From the NCBI GenBank assembly GCA_963737225.1, contig CAVTSA010000015.1:117206-181205 (forward strand): DNA of 64,000 nucleotides, in the 5' to 3' direction. The translations under genes and the position numbers were made by a program. This document shows positions 51,866-60,714 of this stretch, piece by piece. Numbering within the stretch: the stretch's first letter is position 1; each line of letters starts with the position of its first letter. The notes beneath the pieces are model-generated. The model was not told the DNA's origin, did no database searches, and saw nothing but the letters and a program-made list of their open reading frames with translations. The stretch is from CAVTSA01 sp963737225. Lineage in GTDB: Bacteria; Chloroflexota; Dormibacteria; Dormibacterales; Dormibacteraceae.

Positions 51866-52124
51866 TCGGCAGTCCGCGGCGGAGCGCGTCGCGCACAGGC
51901 CCCGGTACACGACCTCGGCCTCCTCGATCCCGAAGCCGGTCGTTGAACGCGCTCAGGCCATGCGCACTGCCGATCGTCGAGTCGGCGTCCTCGATGACAC
52001 GTATGAGCGCGGGCGGGTCGGCGTGCGCAGACGCGTGCACCGCCTTCAGGACCGCCGGCCGGATCGGGGTTCGCGGAGCCCTGGCCCCTCGCACCCTCTG
52101 CCGGAAGTCCCGGACTGCAGCCAC
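51866..52124 (-). pseudogene. furA: furA relic upstream of katG, middle deleted
   Basis: From GTG 52124 the frame encodes DFRQRVRGARAP and IRPAVLKAVHASAHADPPAL, the N-terminus of FurA-type repressors. After STIGSAH it jumps to GLSAFND, then, in the next frame, GFGIEEAEVVYRGLCA, the FurA C-terminus. The recognition helix, dimer domain and the NHHH metal site, about 70 residues, are gone and one base is shifted. The position immediately upstream of katG on its strand is the normal furA-katG arrangement. Homology is from memory but spans both ends. Confidence 0.6.
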
Positions 52125-52363
52125 ATCCCTAGTTTGGAACCCCGCCCCGGAACGAGTCGAGAACAGATCGCCGGGTTGCCGAGCGCCTCGGCTCGCCGGC
52201 CGGCCGAGCAGCCGGGTTCGATGTCGCGCGTCCTCCGCAGCGATGCCGAAGCACGCCATCGCCACCCAGCGATCAAGCGCAAGCTCGCGGTGGAATGATC
52301 CGCCGCGCCGAACTTGTTTCGGCGACTTGTTGCACGTCTGCGGACCAGTCTCGAGGAGGTGAC

Positions 52364-53227
52364 ATGCGCTTGGTCGGCCCGATAGGATTCTTCCACCTCT
52401 CGACGCCCTGGCATAACGACAAAGAATCGGCGGTGGAGCTGGAGAGGCTCGGCTTTTCGGCGCTGTGGCTGGGCGGGTCTCCCCCGGGCGACCTGCAGCA
52501 CTCAGAGTCTCTGATCGCCGCTACCGACCGGTTGGTCGTCGGCACCAGCATCGTCAACATCTGGAAGGATGCCGCCGGCGTCGTGGCCGAGAGCTACGAC
52601 CGGATCAACAGCCGGTATCCCGGCCGCTTCGTTCTGGGCCTGGGCATCGGGCACGCACCGAGCGTGGGGGCCGCCTACCACAGACCGCTCCGGAGGCTCG
52701 GTCAGTACCTCGACGAGCTGGAGGCCGCGACGCCGCCGGTCCCGGTCTCCGGACGCGCGATCGCCGCCCTCGGTCCGCGGGCGCTCGAGCTGGCTCGCGA
52801 CCGCTCGCTCGGCACGCTCCCCTACTTGACGACCCCGGCCCACACCAGGACGGCGCGGGAGATCCTGGGTCCCGACAAGCTGGTCGCGCCCGAGCAGAAG
52901 GTGGTCCTCGAGGAGGACCCTCTGAAGGCGAGAGCGGTGGGCAGGGATGCCGTCAGCCGCTATCTCAAGCTGCCCAACTACGTCAACAACTGGCGGCGGC
53001 TTGGCTTCGAGGAGGGCGACTTCGAGGACGGCGGGAGCGACCGGCTCGTCGATGCGCTGATCGCCTGGGGCCCACCCGAGCAGATCCGCGCCCGGGTGCA
53101 GGAGCATTTCGACGCCGGTGCCGACCACGTCGCTCTTCAGCTCCTGACCTCGGGGCCGGATCGCCTCCCTCTCGACCAGGTGAGGGTGCTGGCCAGCGTC
53201 GTGGAGGGCGTCGGCACGGCTCGCTGA
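52364..53227 (+). CDS. LLM-class oxidoreductase (F420-type), first copy
   Basis: 287 residues from ATG 52364, with AGGAGGT 4 bases upstream. GPIGFFHLSTPWHNDKESAV, FSALWLGGSPPGDL, RLVVGTSIVNIWKDAAG and GRFVLGLGIGHAPSV follow the luciferase-like barrel. The GLGIGH segment is the cofactor-phosphate region of F420-dependent members of the MSMEG_4141 type. Substrate unknown. Confidence 0.85.
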   Translation: MRLVGPIGFFHLSTPWHNDKESAVELERLGFSALWLGGSPPGDLQHSESLIAATDRLVVGTSIVNIWKDAAGVVAESYDRINSRYPGRFVLGLGIGHAPSVGAAYHRPLRRLGQYLDELEAATPPVPVSGRAIAALGPRALELARDRSLGTLPYLTTPAHTRTAREILGPDKLVAPEQKVVLEEDPLKARAVGRDAVSRYLKLPNYVNNWRRLGFEEGDFEDGGSDRLVDALIAWGPPEQIRARVQEHFDAGADHVALQLLTSGPDRLPLDQVRVLASVVEGVGTAR

Positions 53228-53656
53228 GCCGCATCGCCTTGGGCGTCACCGGCCGACCCCTTGCTGACGCCCGGGTTCCCAAGCGGCCTGACGCCGGGTC
53301 GGGGGTCGTACGTCAGCCGGCGTCGAGACCCGGGTGTAAGCCGCCGCCTCGGTAACCCGCCTCACCGACGCAGAGTATGATGTCTGCATAACTCATCCTA
53401 TTCGCCGCTTGATCTGCCTTTCCCACGCCCAGCCCGGTGCCGGGACCTCCGGTGCCGGGCCATCCCCGACCGCCACCGCGACCGCTGCCCCGCCCACCGA
53501 ACGGGTGCGGATGCGGTCCCTGAGCAGCGGGCACCGGGCCGGAACGCCGCCGCTTGAGGTCGACCGCGCGACGACCGATGGCAGCTCACCGGCCCAGCTA
53601 CGATCGAGAGAGGCGGGCCCGGTTCAGCCGGCCAACATGAGCGGAGGAGGGAGTAC
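53228..53656. other. Intergenic region with hairpin and AT-rich patch
   Basis: GACGCCGG (53290-53297) and CCGGCGTC (53317-53324) form a stem that could end the LLM transcript. At 53373-53390 GCAGA and TCTGC flank TATGATG, followed by an AT-rich patch, a candidate promoter for the PhyH gene. No gene recognised between. Confidence 0.4.
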
Positions 53657-54466
53657 ATGCGCGTCCAGACCACGCCGGAGGAGCACGAGGCCTGCAGGCT
53701 CGACAGCGACCATCTGTCGGAAGCCGTTGCGGCCATCGAGGAGGATGGCTTCGTCATCCTCGGCGGAGTTGTCGCAACCTCGACGCTGGATGCGATCAAG
53801 CCCAAGCTCGACGAGGACACCGCCGAGCTCCGGCGCCGTGGCCGGTGGGGCGGCGCCGGCCAGAAGCCGGGACACCTCCAGCAGGCGATGCCTCGCAGCC
53901 GTGAGCACATCTACTCCGACATCGTCACCAATCCACTCATAATTCAGGTCACCGCCGCCGTCCTCGGTGAGGGGCTGCACCTCCACCTGTACAACGGCAA
54001 CACCAACCTGCCGGGTAGCGAGCATCAGCCACTGCACCGTGACCACGAGCACCTGTTCCAGGACTGCATACACCCGGCGACGTCGATCGTCGTCAACATC
54101 TCACCGGTTGACGTCGATGAGACCAACGGCGCCACTGAGATCTGGCCAGGCAGCCACCTCGTGCCCGGTCCGGGGCGCGTCTCCGAGTGCGACGAGCAGG
54201 CGCGCCGCGAGATCGTGCCGCCGGCCCACGCAATCACCCAAAAGGGCGACGCGGTTCTGCGCGACATGCGGCTTTGGCACCGCGGCGTGCCCAACCACGG
54301 AACCGAGGCCCGGCACATGATCGCCATGGCTCACAGCCGCTGGTTCTATGTACAAGACAGGACGATCGCCGTCACCAGGGACGCCGAGCACGCGTTCGAC
54401 GACGAGGTGCTCACGACGCGGATCCGCATCGTGCCGGACGATTACGACTATCTCTCGGCCCGCTGA
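53657..54466 (+). CDS. Phytanoyl-CoA dioxygenase (PhyH) family
   Basis: 269 residues. DGFVILGGVVATSTLDAI at the start, the iron ligands in LHRDHEHLF (His-x-Asp) and RLWHRGVPNHG (distal His), and NGATEIWPGSHLVPGPG are characteristic of this 2-oxoglutarate/Fe(II) oxygenase family. It hydroxylates a lipid or small molecule. GGAGGAGG is 9-10 bases upstream of the ATG. Confidence 0.88.
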   Translation: MRVQTTPEEHEACRLDSDHLSEAVAAIEEDGFVILGGVVATSTLDAIKPKLDEDTAELRRRGRWGGAGQKPGHLQQAMPRSREHIYSDIVTNPLIIQVTAAVLGEGLHLHLYNGNTNLPGSEHQPLHRDHEHLFQDCIHPATSIVVNISPVDVDETNGATEIWPGSHLVPGPGRVSECDEQARREIVPPAHAITQKGDAVLRDMRLWHRGVPNHGTEARHMIAMAHSRWFYVQDRTIAVTRDAEHAFDDEVLTTRIRIVPDDYDYLSAR

Positions 54467-54512
54467 GCCGGTTCGATCGGCGCCGCCTGGAGTGTGATCG
54501 AGCGCCAGTCAG

Positions 54513-55109
54513 CTACCGGGTTCGAATGCCGTCGTAGATGAAGTCGACGATCAGCCGACTGGTCTTGTCGGGGTCAAGGACCTGGGGAGCGCCCGAACTC
54601 ATATGGGCAAGGATGGGTGCAACGAGCATCTCGTTGGCGAAGGCCACGTCGACATCCGGGCGGATCTCTCCGCTGGCGATCCCACGTCGGATGATCCGGT
54701 ACGTCGCTTCTCGTCGTGGGGTGACGATCTCGGCAAAGTACCGGCGGTGGAGCTCGGGAAAGGCATGCGCCTCGGCCAAGAGAGCCCGGACCATGGCGCT
54801 CGCCCGGGGATCGAGTGTGCGTTCGATAAGGACGGCGAGGTGGGCGGCGAGGTCCTCGCGCGCGGTCTCGCTCTCGAAGTTGGGAAGCGGCTGGTTGATG
54901 GTGTCGAGGACGTCCAGGTAGAGGTCGTTCTTGGTCTTCCAGCGGCGGTAGAGGGAATTGCGTGAGACCCCGGCCTGTTCGGCGATGGTCACCAACGAGA
55001 GGCCCGAAAGGGTCGCCCCCCCGGCGATCAGGTCGAGGACGGCTTCGGCCGTTGCCGCGCCCGTCCGGGGGTCGCGCTGGCGGCCCACCGGCCGCGGTGC
55101 GATCTCCAC
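54513..55109 (-). CDS. TetR-family transcriptional regulator
   Basis: 198 residues from GTG 55109; the longer frame upstream lacks family features. HTH SLVTIAEQAGVSRNSLYRRW is at residues about 38-57, followed by the ligand-binding helices with DPRASAMVRALLAEA. TATCCT on the coding strand lies 6 bases before the GTG, indicating a leaderless transcript. It is convergent with the PhyH gene, which it may regulate. Confidence 0.88.
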   Translation of the reverse strand: MEIAPRPVGRQRDPRTGAATAEAVLDLIAGGATLSGLSLVTIAEQAGVSRNSLYRRWKTKNDLYLDVLDTINQPLPNFESETAREDLAAHLAVLIERTLDPRASAMVRALLAEAHAFPELHRRYFAEIVTPRREATYRIIRRGIASGEIRPDVDVAFANEMLVAPILAHMSSGAPQVLDPDKTSRLIVDFIYDGIRTR

Positions 55110-55142
55110 GTCGGGAGGATAGCAGAACAGGCCTGTTGCGTT

Positions 55143-55238
55143 CCGGTAACCCTCAACACTTACACGCACGTCATGCCGTCCCTGGTCGACGATGCCGCCG
55201 AGGCGATGGATCGAGCCCTGGGTTCGGGCTCGCCGTAG
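55143..55238 (+). pseudogene. C-terminal scrap of a tyrosine recombinase (integrase)
   Basis: About 30 codons ending at TAG 55236: VTLNTYTHVMPSLVDDAAEA followed by MDRALGSGSP. The Y-x-H-V-x-P-S block with an Ala-rich tail is the last helix of phage-type integrases, containing the catalytic Tyr region. No N-terminal part is present. It points toward the 3' end of the tRNA-Ala gene 100 bp away, where integrase genes sit after integration into a tRNA. Confidence 0.6.
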
Positions 55239-55340
55239 TAGCCAGAAAAGCCTCGTAGGGTGCCGTGGGGTACTTGCCAGGACATGCCAGGCTCTCGGGC
55301 CCGTATGTAGTGCCTGTCTCATCACCGCTACAAGATGTTG

Positions 55341-55416
55341 TGGTGGACCCGAGGGGATTCGAACCCCTGACCTTCTGACTGCCAGTCAGACGCGCTCCCA
55401 ACTGCGCCACGGGCCC
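55341..55416 (-). tRNA. tRNA-Ala (GGC)
   Basis: All arms are present. Acceptor GGGCCCG pairs with CGGGTCC and includes the alanine identity pair G3-U70; the anticodon stem TCTGA/TCAGA holds loop CTGGCAG, anticodon GGC; the T-arm is AGGGG-TTCGAAT-CCCCT; CCA is encoded. Its 3' end faces the integrase remnant at 55143-55238. Confidence 0.97.
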
Positions 55417-55740
55417 CGATCACCAACCAGCGGGATGGTCGAACCGCGCAATGATACCGAACCACCGTGCCTCCGCCCCGCGCCGCCGCGCATGGGTCAG
55501 GTCCCCGAGCCCCGACCGGGCCCCGGTGGTCCGATCGATCAATGCGCGGGAGGACGTTGCGGAGGACGACCAGGGCCGGAGACCAGCCGCCCCGCTGGCC
55601 GATGTCACGCGCAGCCGCCTCGACCTGATCCGTCTCAGCCACCCCCACCCCGGCCGTGCAGAGCTCGGCAGGAGGCGCCCCATCGGGGCGAGCCGCGACG
55701 AGAATGTGTCACTCGCGCTGGTAGGTGTTAGCATCGCGGT
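55417..55740. other. Intergenic region with promoter of the kinase-like gene
   Basis: No gene recognised. TAGCAT (55729-55734) lies 6 bases before GTG 55741, a -10 box for a leaderless transcript. Confidence 0.45.
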
Positions 55741-56391
55741 GTGGGGAGCGTGACGATCGCGGCGACCTACGGAGCGGGTGGCAGCGTGGTGGCGCCACGC
55801 GTCGCCGAGGCGCTCGGGCTGCGAATGATCGACCGCGCGATGGGCCGCAGTCAAGCAGCCGCTGCCGCCCAGCCGCTGCAGGACGCCGAAAGGTATCTGG
55901 AAAGCGATGAGCTCGTCGAGAGCCGCCTGACCTCGATCCTGTCGCGGGCCATGTCCGTGTCCGGGTTGTGGGCGGGCATGCCCCTCCCACCCGAGGACGT
56001 CGGGTATGACCAGCGGATCATGGAGACCGAGAAGGCCCTGCGCCAGGCCGCCGACGCCTCTGGGGCGGTCATCCTCGGGCGCGCCGGCGTGTTCGTGCTG
56101 GCCCGGCGACCGGACACACTTCACGTGCGTCTTGACGGTCCCGAGGAGGCACGCTGCCGGCAGGCGATGTCGATCACCACCACCGATCGCGCCCAGGCGG
56201 CGAGAGAGCTGAAGGACGGGGACCGGGCCAGGCGGGCCTACATCGAGCACTTCTACCCGGGCGAGGACTGGGACGACCCGCGTCACTACCACCTGGTCCT
56301 GGACAGCACCTCGGTCTCGCTCGACACCGTGGTCGAGATCGTCGTGGCGGCGGCCAGAGCCCGCTTCGCCGGCCTGCGGGCCGGGGCGTAG
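55741..56391 (+). CDS. Cytidylate-kinase-like family protein
   Basis: 216 residues. GSVTIAATYGAGGSVVAPRV carries the modified P-loop (YGAGGS instead of GxxxxGK[ST]) and ALGLRMIDRAMGR the following helix; GAVILGRAGVFVLARRPDTL is the family core. These cytidylate-kinase-like proteins (AAK26-like) lack the classical Walker Lys and have no established substrate. Confidence 0.8.
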   Translation: MGSVTIAATYGAGGSVVAPRVAEALGLRMIDRAMGRSQAAAAAQPLQDAERYLESDELVESRLTSILSRAMSVSGLWAGMPLPPEDVGYDQRIMETEKALRQAADASGAVILGRAGVFVLARRPDTLHVRLDGPEEARCRQAMSITTTDRAQAARELKDGDRARRAYIEHFYPGEDWDDPRHYHLVLDSTSVSLDTVVEIVVAAARARFAGLRAGA

Positions 56392-56442
56392 AGGGAGGGC
56401 TCGGACGGCGGCGGGGAGCTTCCCCGCCCAATCGACGAGACC

Positions 56443-57246
56443 TCACCCGGCCTCGAGCAGCCGCTCGGCGATCTCGATCGCGCTGGTGCGTGCGAGCCAG
56501 GCCGGCTCATCGGCCGGGTACCCGTGAATGATCGCGTGCGAGATGAGGCGGAAGAGGAGCGCGCGGATCAGCGCCTGCGGGAATCCCGGCTCTTCCCGGT
56601 GGGCCTCGGCCAGCGCCGGCGGGGCGTCCTCGAAGAGCAGCGCGTCGCCCACCACCACCGCAGTCGCGAACACCGCCGGGCGCCAGTAGGGTGAGAAGTC
56701 GACCACCCCCGGGGCCAGGCCGGCGGCGAAGAGCACGTTGCCGGTCAGGTCGCCGTGCACGCACTGCGAGACACCGGCGACCGGACGTCGCAACTTGACA
56801 AGCCGATCCACACCCGCCGCGGCGCCATACCGGCCGGGTGGGTGCTCCTCCCAGGCGATGCGATCCGCGATCGCCCAGGGCGATGTCCGGAGGTCGAGGA
56901 AGGCTGGGCGTGGAACCCGTGCCAGCGCCCGGTGGAATCGGTCGCCGGCGGCGATGATCTCCTCCCACCGCCCCGGCTGGTGCCGTCCCTCGAGGCGTTC
57001 CCAGGCAGTCCATCCCTCGACCACCAGGTCACCGGCGACCGTTCTCCTGGGGGGTGCCAGGCGCACCCGCCCGGGATGCAGCTCCGGAAGCACCCTCCAC
57101 TGCCAGGCCAGCTCCTCGAGTGAGAGATCGAGCGGCTTGAGCACGACGTCGCCCGCCGCCCAGGCGTGGCCGCGGCCGCCAGGCAGTGAGTGCAGCCGCG
57201 CCGGGTCGCCCTTGAAGGACAGGATGGCGGCTGCGCTCGGGGGCAC
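56443..57246 (-). CDS. Phosphotransferase-like protein (TIGR02569 type)
   Basis: 267 residues. GRGHAWAAGDVVLKPLDLSL is the nucleotide-binding lobe, CVHGDLTGNVLF the catalytic loop and VVDFSPYWRP the metal site, with LARTSAIEIAERLLE at the end. This is an actinobacterial group of aminoglycoside-phosphotransferase-fold proteins of unknown substrate. Convergent with the cytidylate-kinase-like gene and divergent from the helicase. Confidence 0.82.
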   Translation of the reverse strand: MPPSAAAILSFKGDPARLHSLPGGRGHAWAAGDVVLKPLDLSLEELAWQWRVLPELHPGRVRLAPPRRTVAGDLVVEGWTAWERLEGRHQPGRWEEIIAAGDRFHRALARVPRPAFLDLRTSPWAIADRIAWEEHPPGRYGAAAGVDRLVKLRRPVAGVSQCVHGDLTGNVLFAAGLAPGVVDFSPYWRPAVFATAVVVGDALLFEDAPPALAEAHREEPGFPQALIRALLFRLISHAIIHGYPADEPAWLARTSAIEIAERLLEAG

Positions 57247-57335
57247 GGTCCGGCCACGCTACGCCGCCTGGGTACCGTCTGGAAAGCGTCGCCTGGGAGC
57301 GGCGGCTGCGGCAGCGCTCCTACGCTTTCCGGTTT

Positions 57336-59294
57336 GTGGACCTGGCTTCCTTGAACGGACCCCAGCGCGACGGGGTCACCCATCCCGACGGGCCGTTGCT
57401 GCTGCTGGCGGGCGCCGGCAGCGGCAAGACGCGGGTGCTGACGATGCGCATCGCCCGCCTGATCCTCCAGGACGGGGTGCCTCCCGACCGCATCCTCGCC
57501 CTCACCTTCACCAACAAGGCCGCGCGCGAGATGCGGGGCCGCGTCCGCGAGCTGCTCGATACCAACCCGCGGGGCCTCTGGGTGGGGACGTTCCACGCCA
57601 TCGCGACGCGCATCCTGCGGGCGGAGCCTGAGGCCACCGCGCGGCTGCTCGGGATCCGGCCCGGGTTCGTCATCTTCGACGAGGCTGACGCTCGCGCCCT
57701 GCTCAAGCGGACGGTGGCCGACCTGGAGCTGGATCCGAAGGAACATCAACCGCCAGCTCTGGCTGCCGCGATCTCCCTTGCCCAGGCCGACGCCCGGGCT
57801 CCCGAGGGCGGCCTCGGCCTGGTCCACGAGCGCTACCAGGCGCTGGCCAGGGAATCCAACGGGATCGATTTCGACGGTCTTCTGAGCGGCCTCGGGCGTC
57901 TGCTCGCCGACGACCCCGAGGTGGGTGAGCGGTGGGCGGAGCGCTTCACGCACGTGCTGGTCGACGAATACCAGGACACCAACCGCGCCCAGTACCGGCT
58001 GCTCCGCCTTCTCACCCGCCGACACGGCAATCTGACCGTGGTCGGCGACGACGACCAGAGCATCTACGGTTTTCGTGGGGCCGACGTCCGCAACCTGCTC
58101 GACTTCCGGCGCGATCATCCCCAGGCCCGGATCGTGAAGCTGGAGCAGAACTACCGCTCGACCCAGGCCATCCTCGATATCGCGCACGGAGTGATCTCGC
58201 GGAACCCCGAGCGGATGGCGAAGCGCCTGTGGTCCGACCGGGGTGACGGCTATCTGCCGCGCCTCCTGCTGTCCCCCGACGACCAGGCCGAGGCGGCCTA
58301 TGTGGCGACCGAGATCCTCCACTTGCGCGACGAGGCAGGGTGGTCGCTTTCCGACCAGGCAATCCTGTTCCGCACCAACGCGCAGTCGCGGCCCTACGAG
58401 CGGGCGCTGGTGGAGCGACGCATCCCGTATCACCTGGTCGGGGGCCTCCGGTTCTGGGACCGTCGTGAGATCAAGGACGCCGTCGCCTACCTGCGCTTCG
58501 CGAGCAACCCCAGGGACGCGGTCGCGTTCGACCGCATCGCCAACGTGCCCCGGCGGCGGATCTCCGACCGCACGGCGCAGGCGGCGATCCAGGCGGCGAG
58601 CGACGGGGGCGAATCGATACTCGACGTCTGCCTGCGGGCGGACCAGGTTCAGGCCCGGCCCGACGCCCGGCAGGCCCTGGCCGGGTTCGGCGCAGCGGTG
58701 GCACCGATCGTCCGTGAGACCGGAACCCGGCGCCCCAGCGAGCTCGTCCAGCTGGTGATTCGCTACGCCAACCTGGCGGACCATTACGACGACGGGTCGC
58801 CCGGGTCCGCCGCACGGCTCGACAACCTGGCCGAGCTGCGCGCCCTGGCCGGCGACTACGACCGCCTACCGCCTCCCGCAGGTCTGGAGCGGATGCTGAC
58901 CGACATCGCCCTGATCTCCGACGCCGACGAGGCGGGGGGCACCCGCGACGAGGTGACGCTCATCACCCTCCATATGGCCAAGGGGCTCGAATACCCGGTG
59001 GTCTTCCTGACCGGTCTCGAGGACAAGGTCCTGCCCCACGAGCGCGCCTTCGCGGAGGCCGGCGGACTGGAGGAGGAGCGACGCCTCTGCTACGTCGGGA
59101 TGACCCGGGCCCGCAGGCGTCTCTACCTCACCTCGACAGCCGAGCGCACGATCTTCAACAAGACGCTGCACCTCTCCCCGAGCCAGTTCCTCTACGACGT
59201 CCCGGCCGACCGCCTGGAGCTGGTCGCGCTGAAGGGTCACCGCGCCCAGGCCCTGGCGGCGCGGGTCCGGGCCGCGTCGGCACAGGCGGGCTGA
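57336..59294 (+). CDS. uvrD: UvrD/PcrA-type 3'-5' DNA helicase
   Basis: 652 residues, somewhat shorter than typical UvrD. LLLLAGAGSGKTRVL (motif I), LTFTNKAAREM (Ia), VDEYQDTN (II), GDDDQSIYGFRGADV (III), KLEQNYRST (IV), TLHMAKGLEYPVVF (V) and YVGMTRARRRLYL (VI) are all present. The C-terminal extension that binds partner proteins is short. Unwinds DNA in repair. GTG 57336 follows TACGCT (57321-57326) with no ribosome-binding site. Confidence 0.95.
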   Translation: MDLASLNGPQRDGVTHPDGPLLLLAGAGSGKTRVLTMRIARLILQDGVPPDRILALTFTNKAAREMRGRVRELLDTNPRGLWVGTFHAIATRILRAEPEATARLLGIRPGFVIFDEADARALLKRTVADLELDPKEHQPPALAAAISLAQADARAPEGGLGLVHERYQALARESNGIDFDGLLSGLGRLLADDPEVGERWAERFTHVLVDEYQDTNRAQYRLLRLLTRRHGNLTVVGDDDQSIYGFRGADVRNLLDFRRDHPQARIVKLEQNYRSTQAILDIAHGVISRNPERMAKRLWSDRGDGYLPRLLLSPDDQAEAAYVATEILHLRDEAGWSLSDQAILFRTNAQSRPYERALVERRIPYHLVGGLRFWDRREIKDAVAYLRFASNPRDAVAFDRIANVPRRRISDRTAQAAIQAASDGGESILDVCLRADQVQARPDARQALAGFGAAVAPIVRETGTRRPSELVQLVIRYANLADHYDDGSPGSAARLDNLAELRALAGDYDRLPPPAGLERMLTDIALISDADEAGGTRDEVTLITLHMAKGLEYPVVFLTGLEDKVLPHERAFAEAGGLEEERRLCYVGMTRARRRLYLTSTAERTIFNKTLHLSPSQFLYDVPADRLELVALKGHRAQALAARVRAASAQAG

Positions 59295-59328
59295 GGCGCG
59301 CCTCCGGCGTCACAACCGGCGACCTGCG

Positions 59329-60402
59329 TCAGACCCGATCCAGGAGAAACTGAAACAGTGGTACCGGCAGCAGATCGGCTGCAAACTCGCTCCGTCGCTC
59401 TGGACCGAAACACAGCTTCACCAGCTCCCTCCGCGTGACCGTTATCTGATCATCTTGATCGCGCATTGAGATCAGGTCTTCCTCCTCGCGATCCACCACG
59501 ATCCGTGGCGCCACCTTCTGCAGAAGGCTCCGCGCGTTCGCGACCCAGATCATGCCGAGGTAATCGTCAGACATCGGTAGGCCCAAGCGACGCAAGTGAT
59601 GGGACAGGGCGTCTCGCTTCGCAGGCAGGTTGATCAAGAGGTACTGCCGGCGCCCGAAGAGGGCTTGGGGGTAGATCTCCCGCAGCAGGCTCAACGCGTG
59701 ATCGACCTCACCCCGGACCTCGACGATCTCTCCTCTGATCGCGATCGCGTAGGCGACCAGCTCAGCTTCGCGATGAGCGACATACCCCTGGATTCCCGTC
59801 CGTCCCAGGAAGGACCGCATAAGTTCCACGGATCGCAAGGCGCCCGCCTGCCTTCCGTACAGCACGTGCATGCCCTGCACGTCGTCGTCTGACCACCCGC
59901 GGACCATCATGTTCTCGATCCGCGGCAGGTAGCTGATGCTCGTGCGGTCTAACGTAAACGTGCACTGCTCGCCGCAGCATTCCCAACCCATTTCACGGTA
60001 CCAATCGGGGATCTCCGTGCTCAGCAGGCCGATATCCAGACCTTGACGTCGCATGCTTGCCTGACAGTGACGCACGACTCGTCGACCAAACCCGTTCCCC
60101 CGGTACGCGGGTTCCGTACCCACGCCGTTGATGCCACCGACCTCGATAGTGTGGGGACCGACCAGGACGGTGGTTGGAAAGATCGCCGTCGAAGACACCG
60201 GCTTCTGTCCGTCGGACATGATGTGGACATTGGACAGATTCTTCGGTTCATAGACATGCCGCCAGTCGATCTCGAACGTCGCCGGCCGGCCGTACTCGAT
60301 GCGGAGGCATCGGTTCAGGAGGTCCATGAGTGGCGCGACCTCATGCTCCTGGCATGGTCTGGGGCCGTCAACCCCCTGCACAGAGTCAGTCAGATGGGGC
60401 AC
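59329..60402 (-). CDS. GNAT acetyltransferase with C-terminal sterol-carrier-like domain
   Basis: 357 residues. VGGINGVGTEPAYRGNGFGR is the acetyl-CoA loop, and IGLLSTEIPDWYREMGWECC follows the usual GNAT strand order; the second half (EVRGEVDHALSLLREIYPQA, then MIWVANARSLLQKVAPRI) resembles the Eis-type arrangement of two GNAT domains and an SCP-like domain. Substrate unknown. Convergent with uvrD. Confidence 0.78.
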   Translation of the reverse strand: MPHLTDSVQGVDGPRPCQEHEVAPLMDLLNRCLRIEYGRPATFEIDWRHVYEPKNLSNVHIMSDGQKPVSSTAIFPTTVLVGPHTIEVGGINGVGTEPAYRGNGFGRRVVRHCQASMRRQGLDIGLLSTEIPDWYREMGWECCGEQCTFTLDRTSISYLPRIENMMVRGWSDDDVQGMHVLYGRQAGALRSVELMRSFLGRTGIQGYVAHREAELVAYAIAIRGEIVEVRGEVDHALSLLREIYPQALFGRRQYLLINLPAKRDALSHHLRRLGLPMSDDYLGMIWVANARSLLQKVAPRIVVDREEEDLISMRDQDDQITVTRRELVKLCFGPERRSEFAADLLPVPLFQFLLDRV

Positions 60403-60714
60403 GAGCTTCCTCCCGTAGCCGTGCCACCGGTTGGCGCTGCGCCATCTGGACCGGCGAACCCGATCGAAACGGAGAGGCAGATTGTCCGGTGGCCACGCTT
60501 CGCATCTCCGTCAGCGTCTGCATCTCCCGTACGGGTCGTCATTGTGCATCAATCCACCGTCCACGAAAGGCGCCATCCGCGTGGGGCCGGCGTGACGCCT
60601 CTGCGTTCGTTCGAAGCATGACTCTAGCGAGCGCGTCACGCGAGCGCTGATCTCGGACCGGCGACACCGCTGTGCGAGGCTCGGGCCTCCGCCGGCGAAC
60701 CGTACATTGAAGGT
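60403..60714. other. Intergenic region with LLM promoter
   Basis: Nothing coding recognised. TACATT (60703-60708) stands 6 bases before GTG 60715. Confidence 0.4.

Noticed and set aside
51855..52265. Complete 136-codon gene upstream of katG
   Set aside because: Only parts of this frame resemble FurA, the N-terminal 47 codons do not, and the C-terminus matches FurA in another frame; a relic explains it better.
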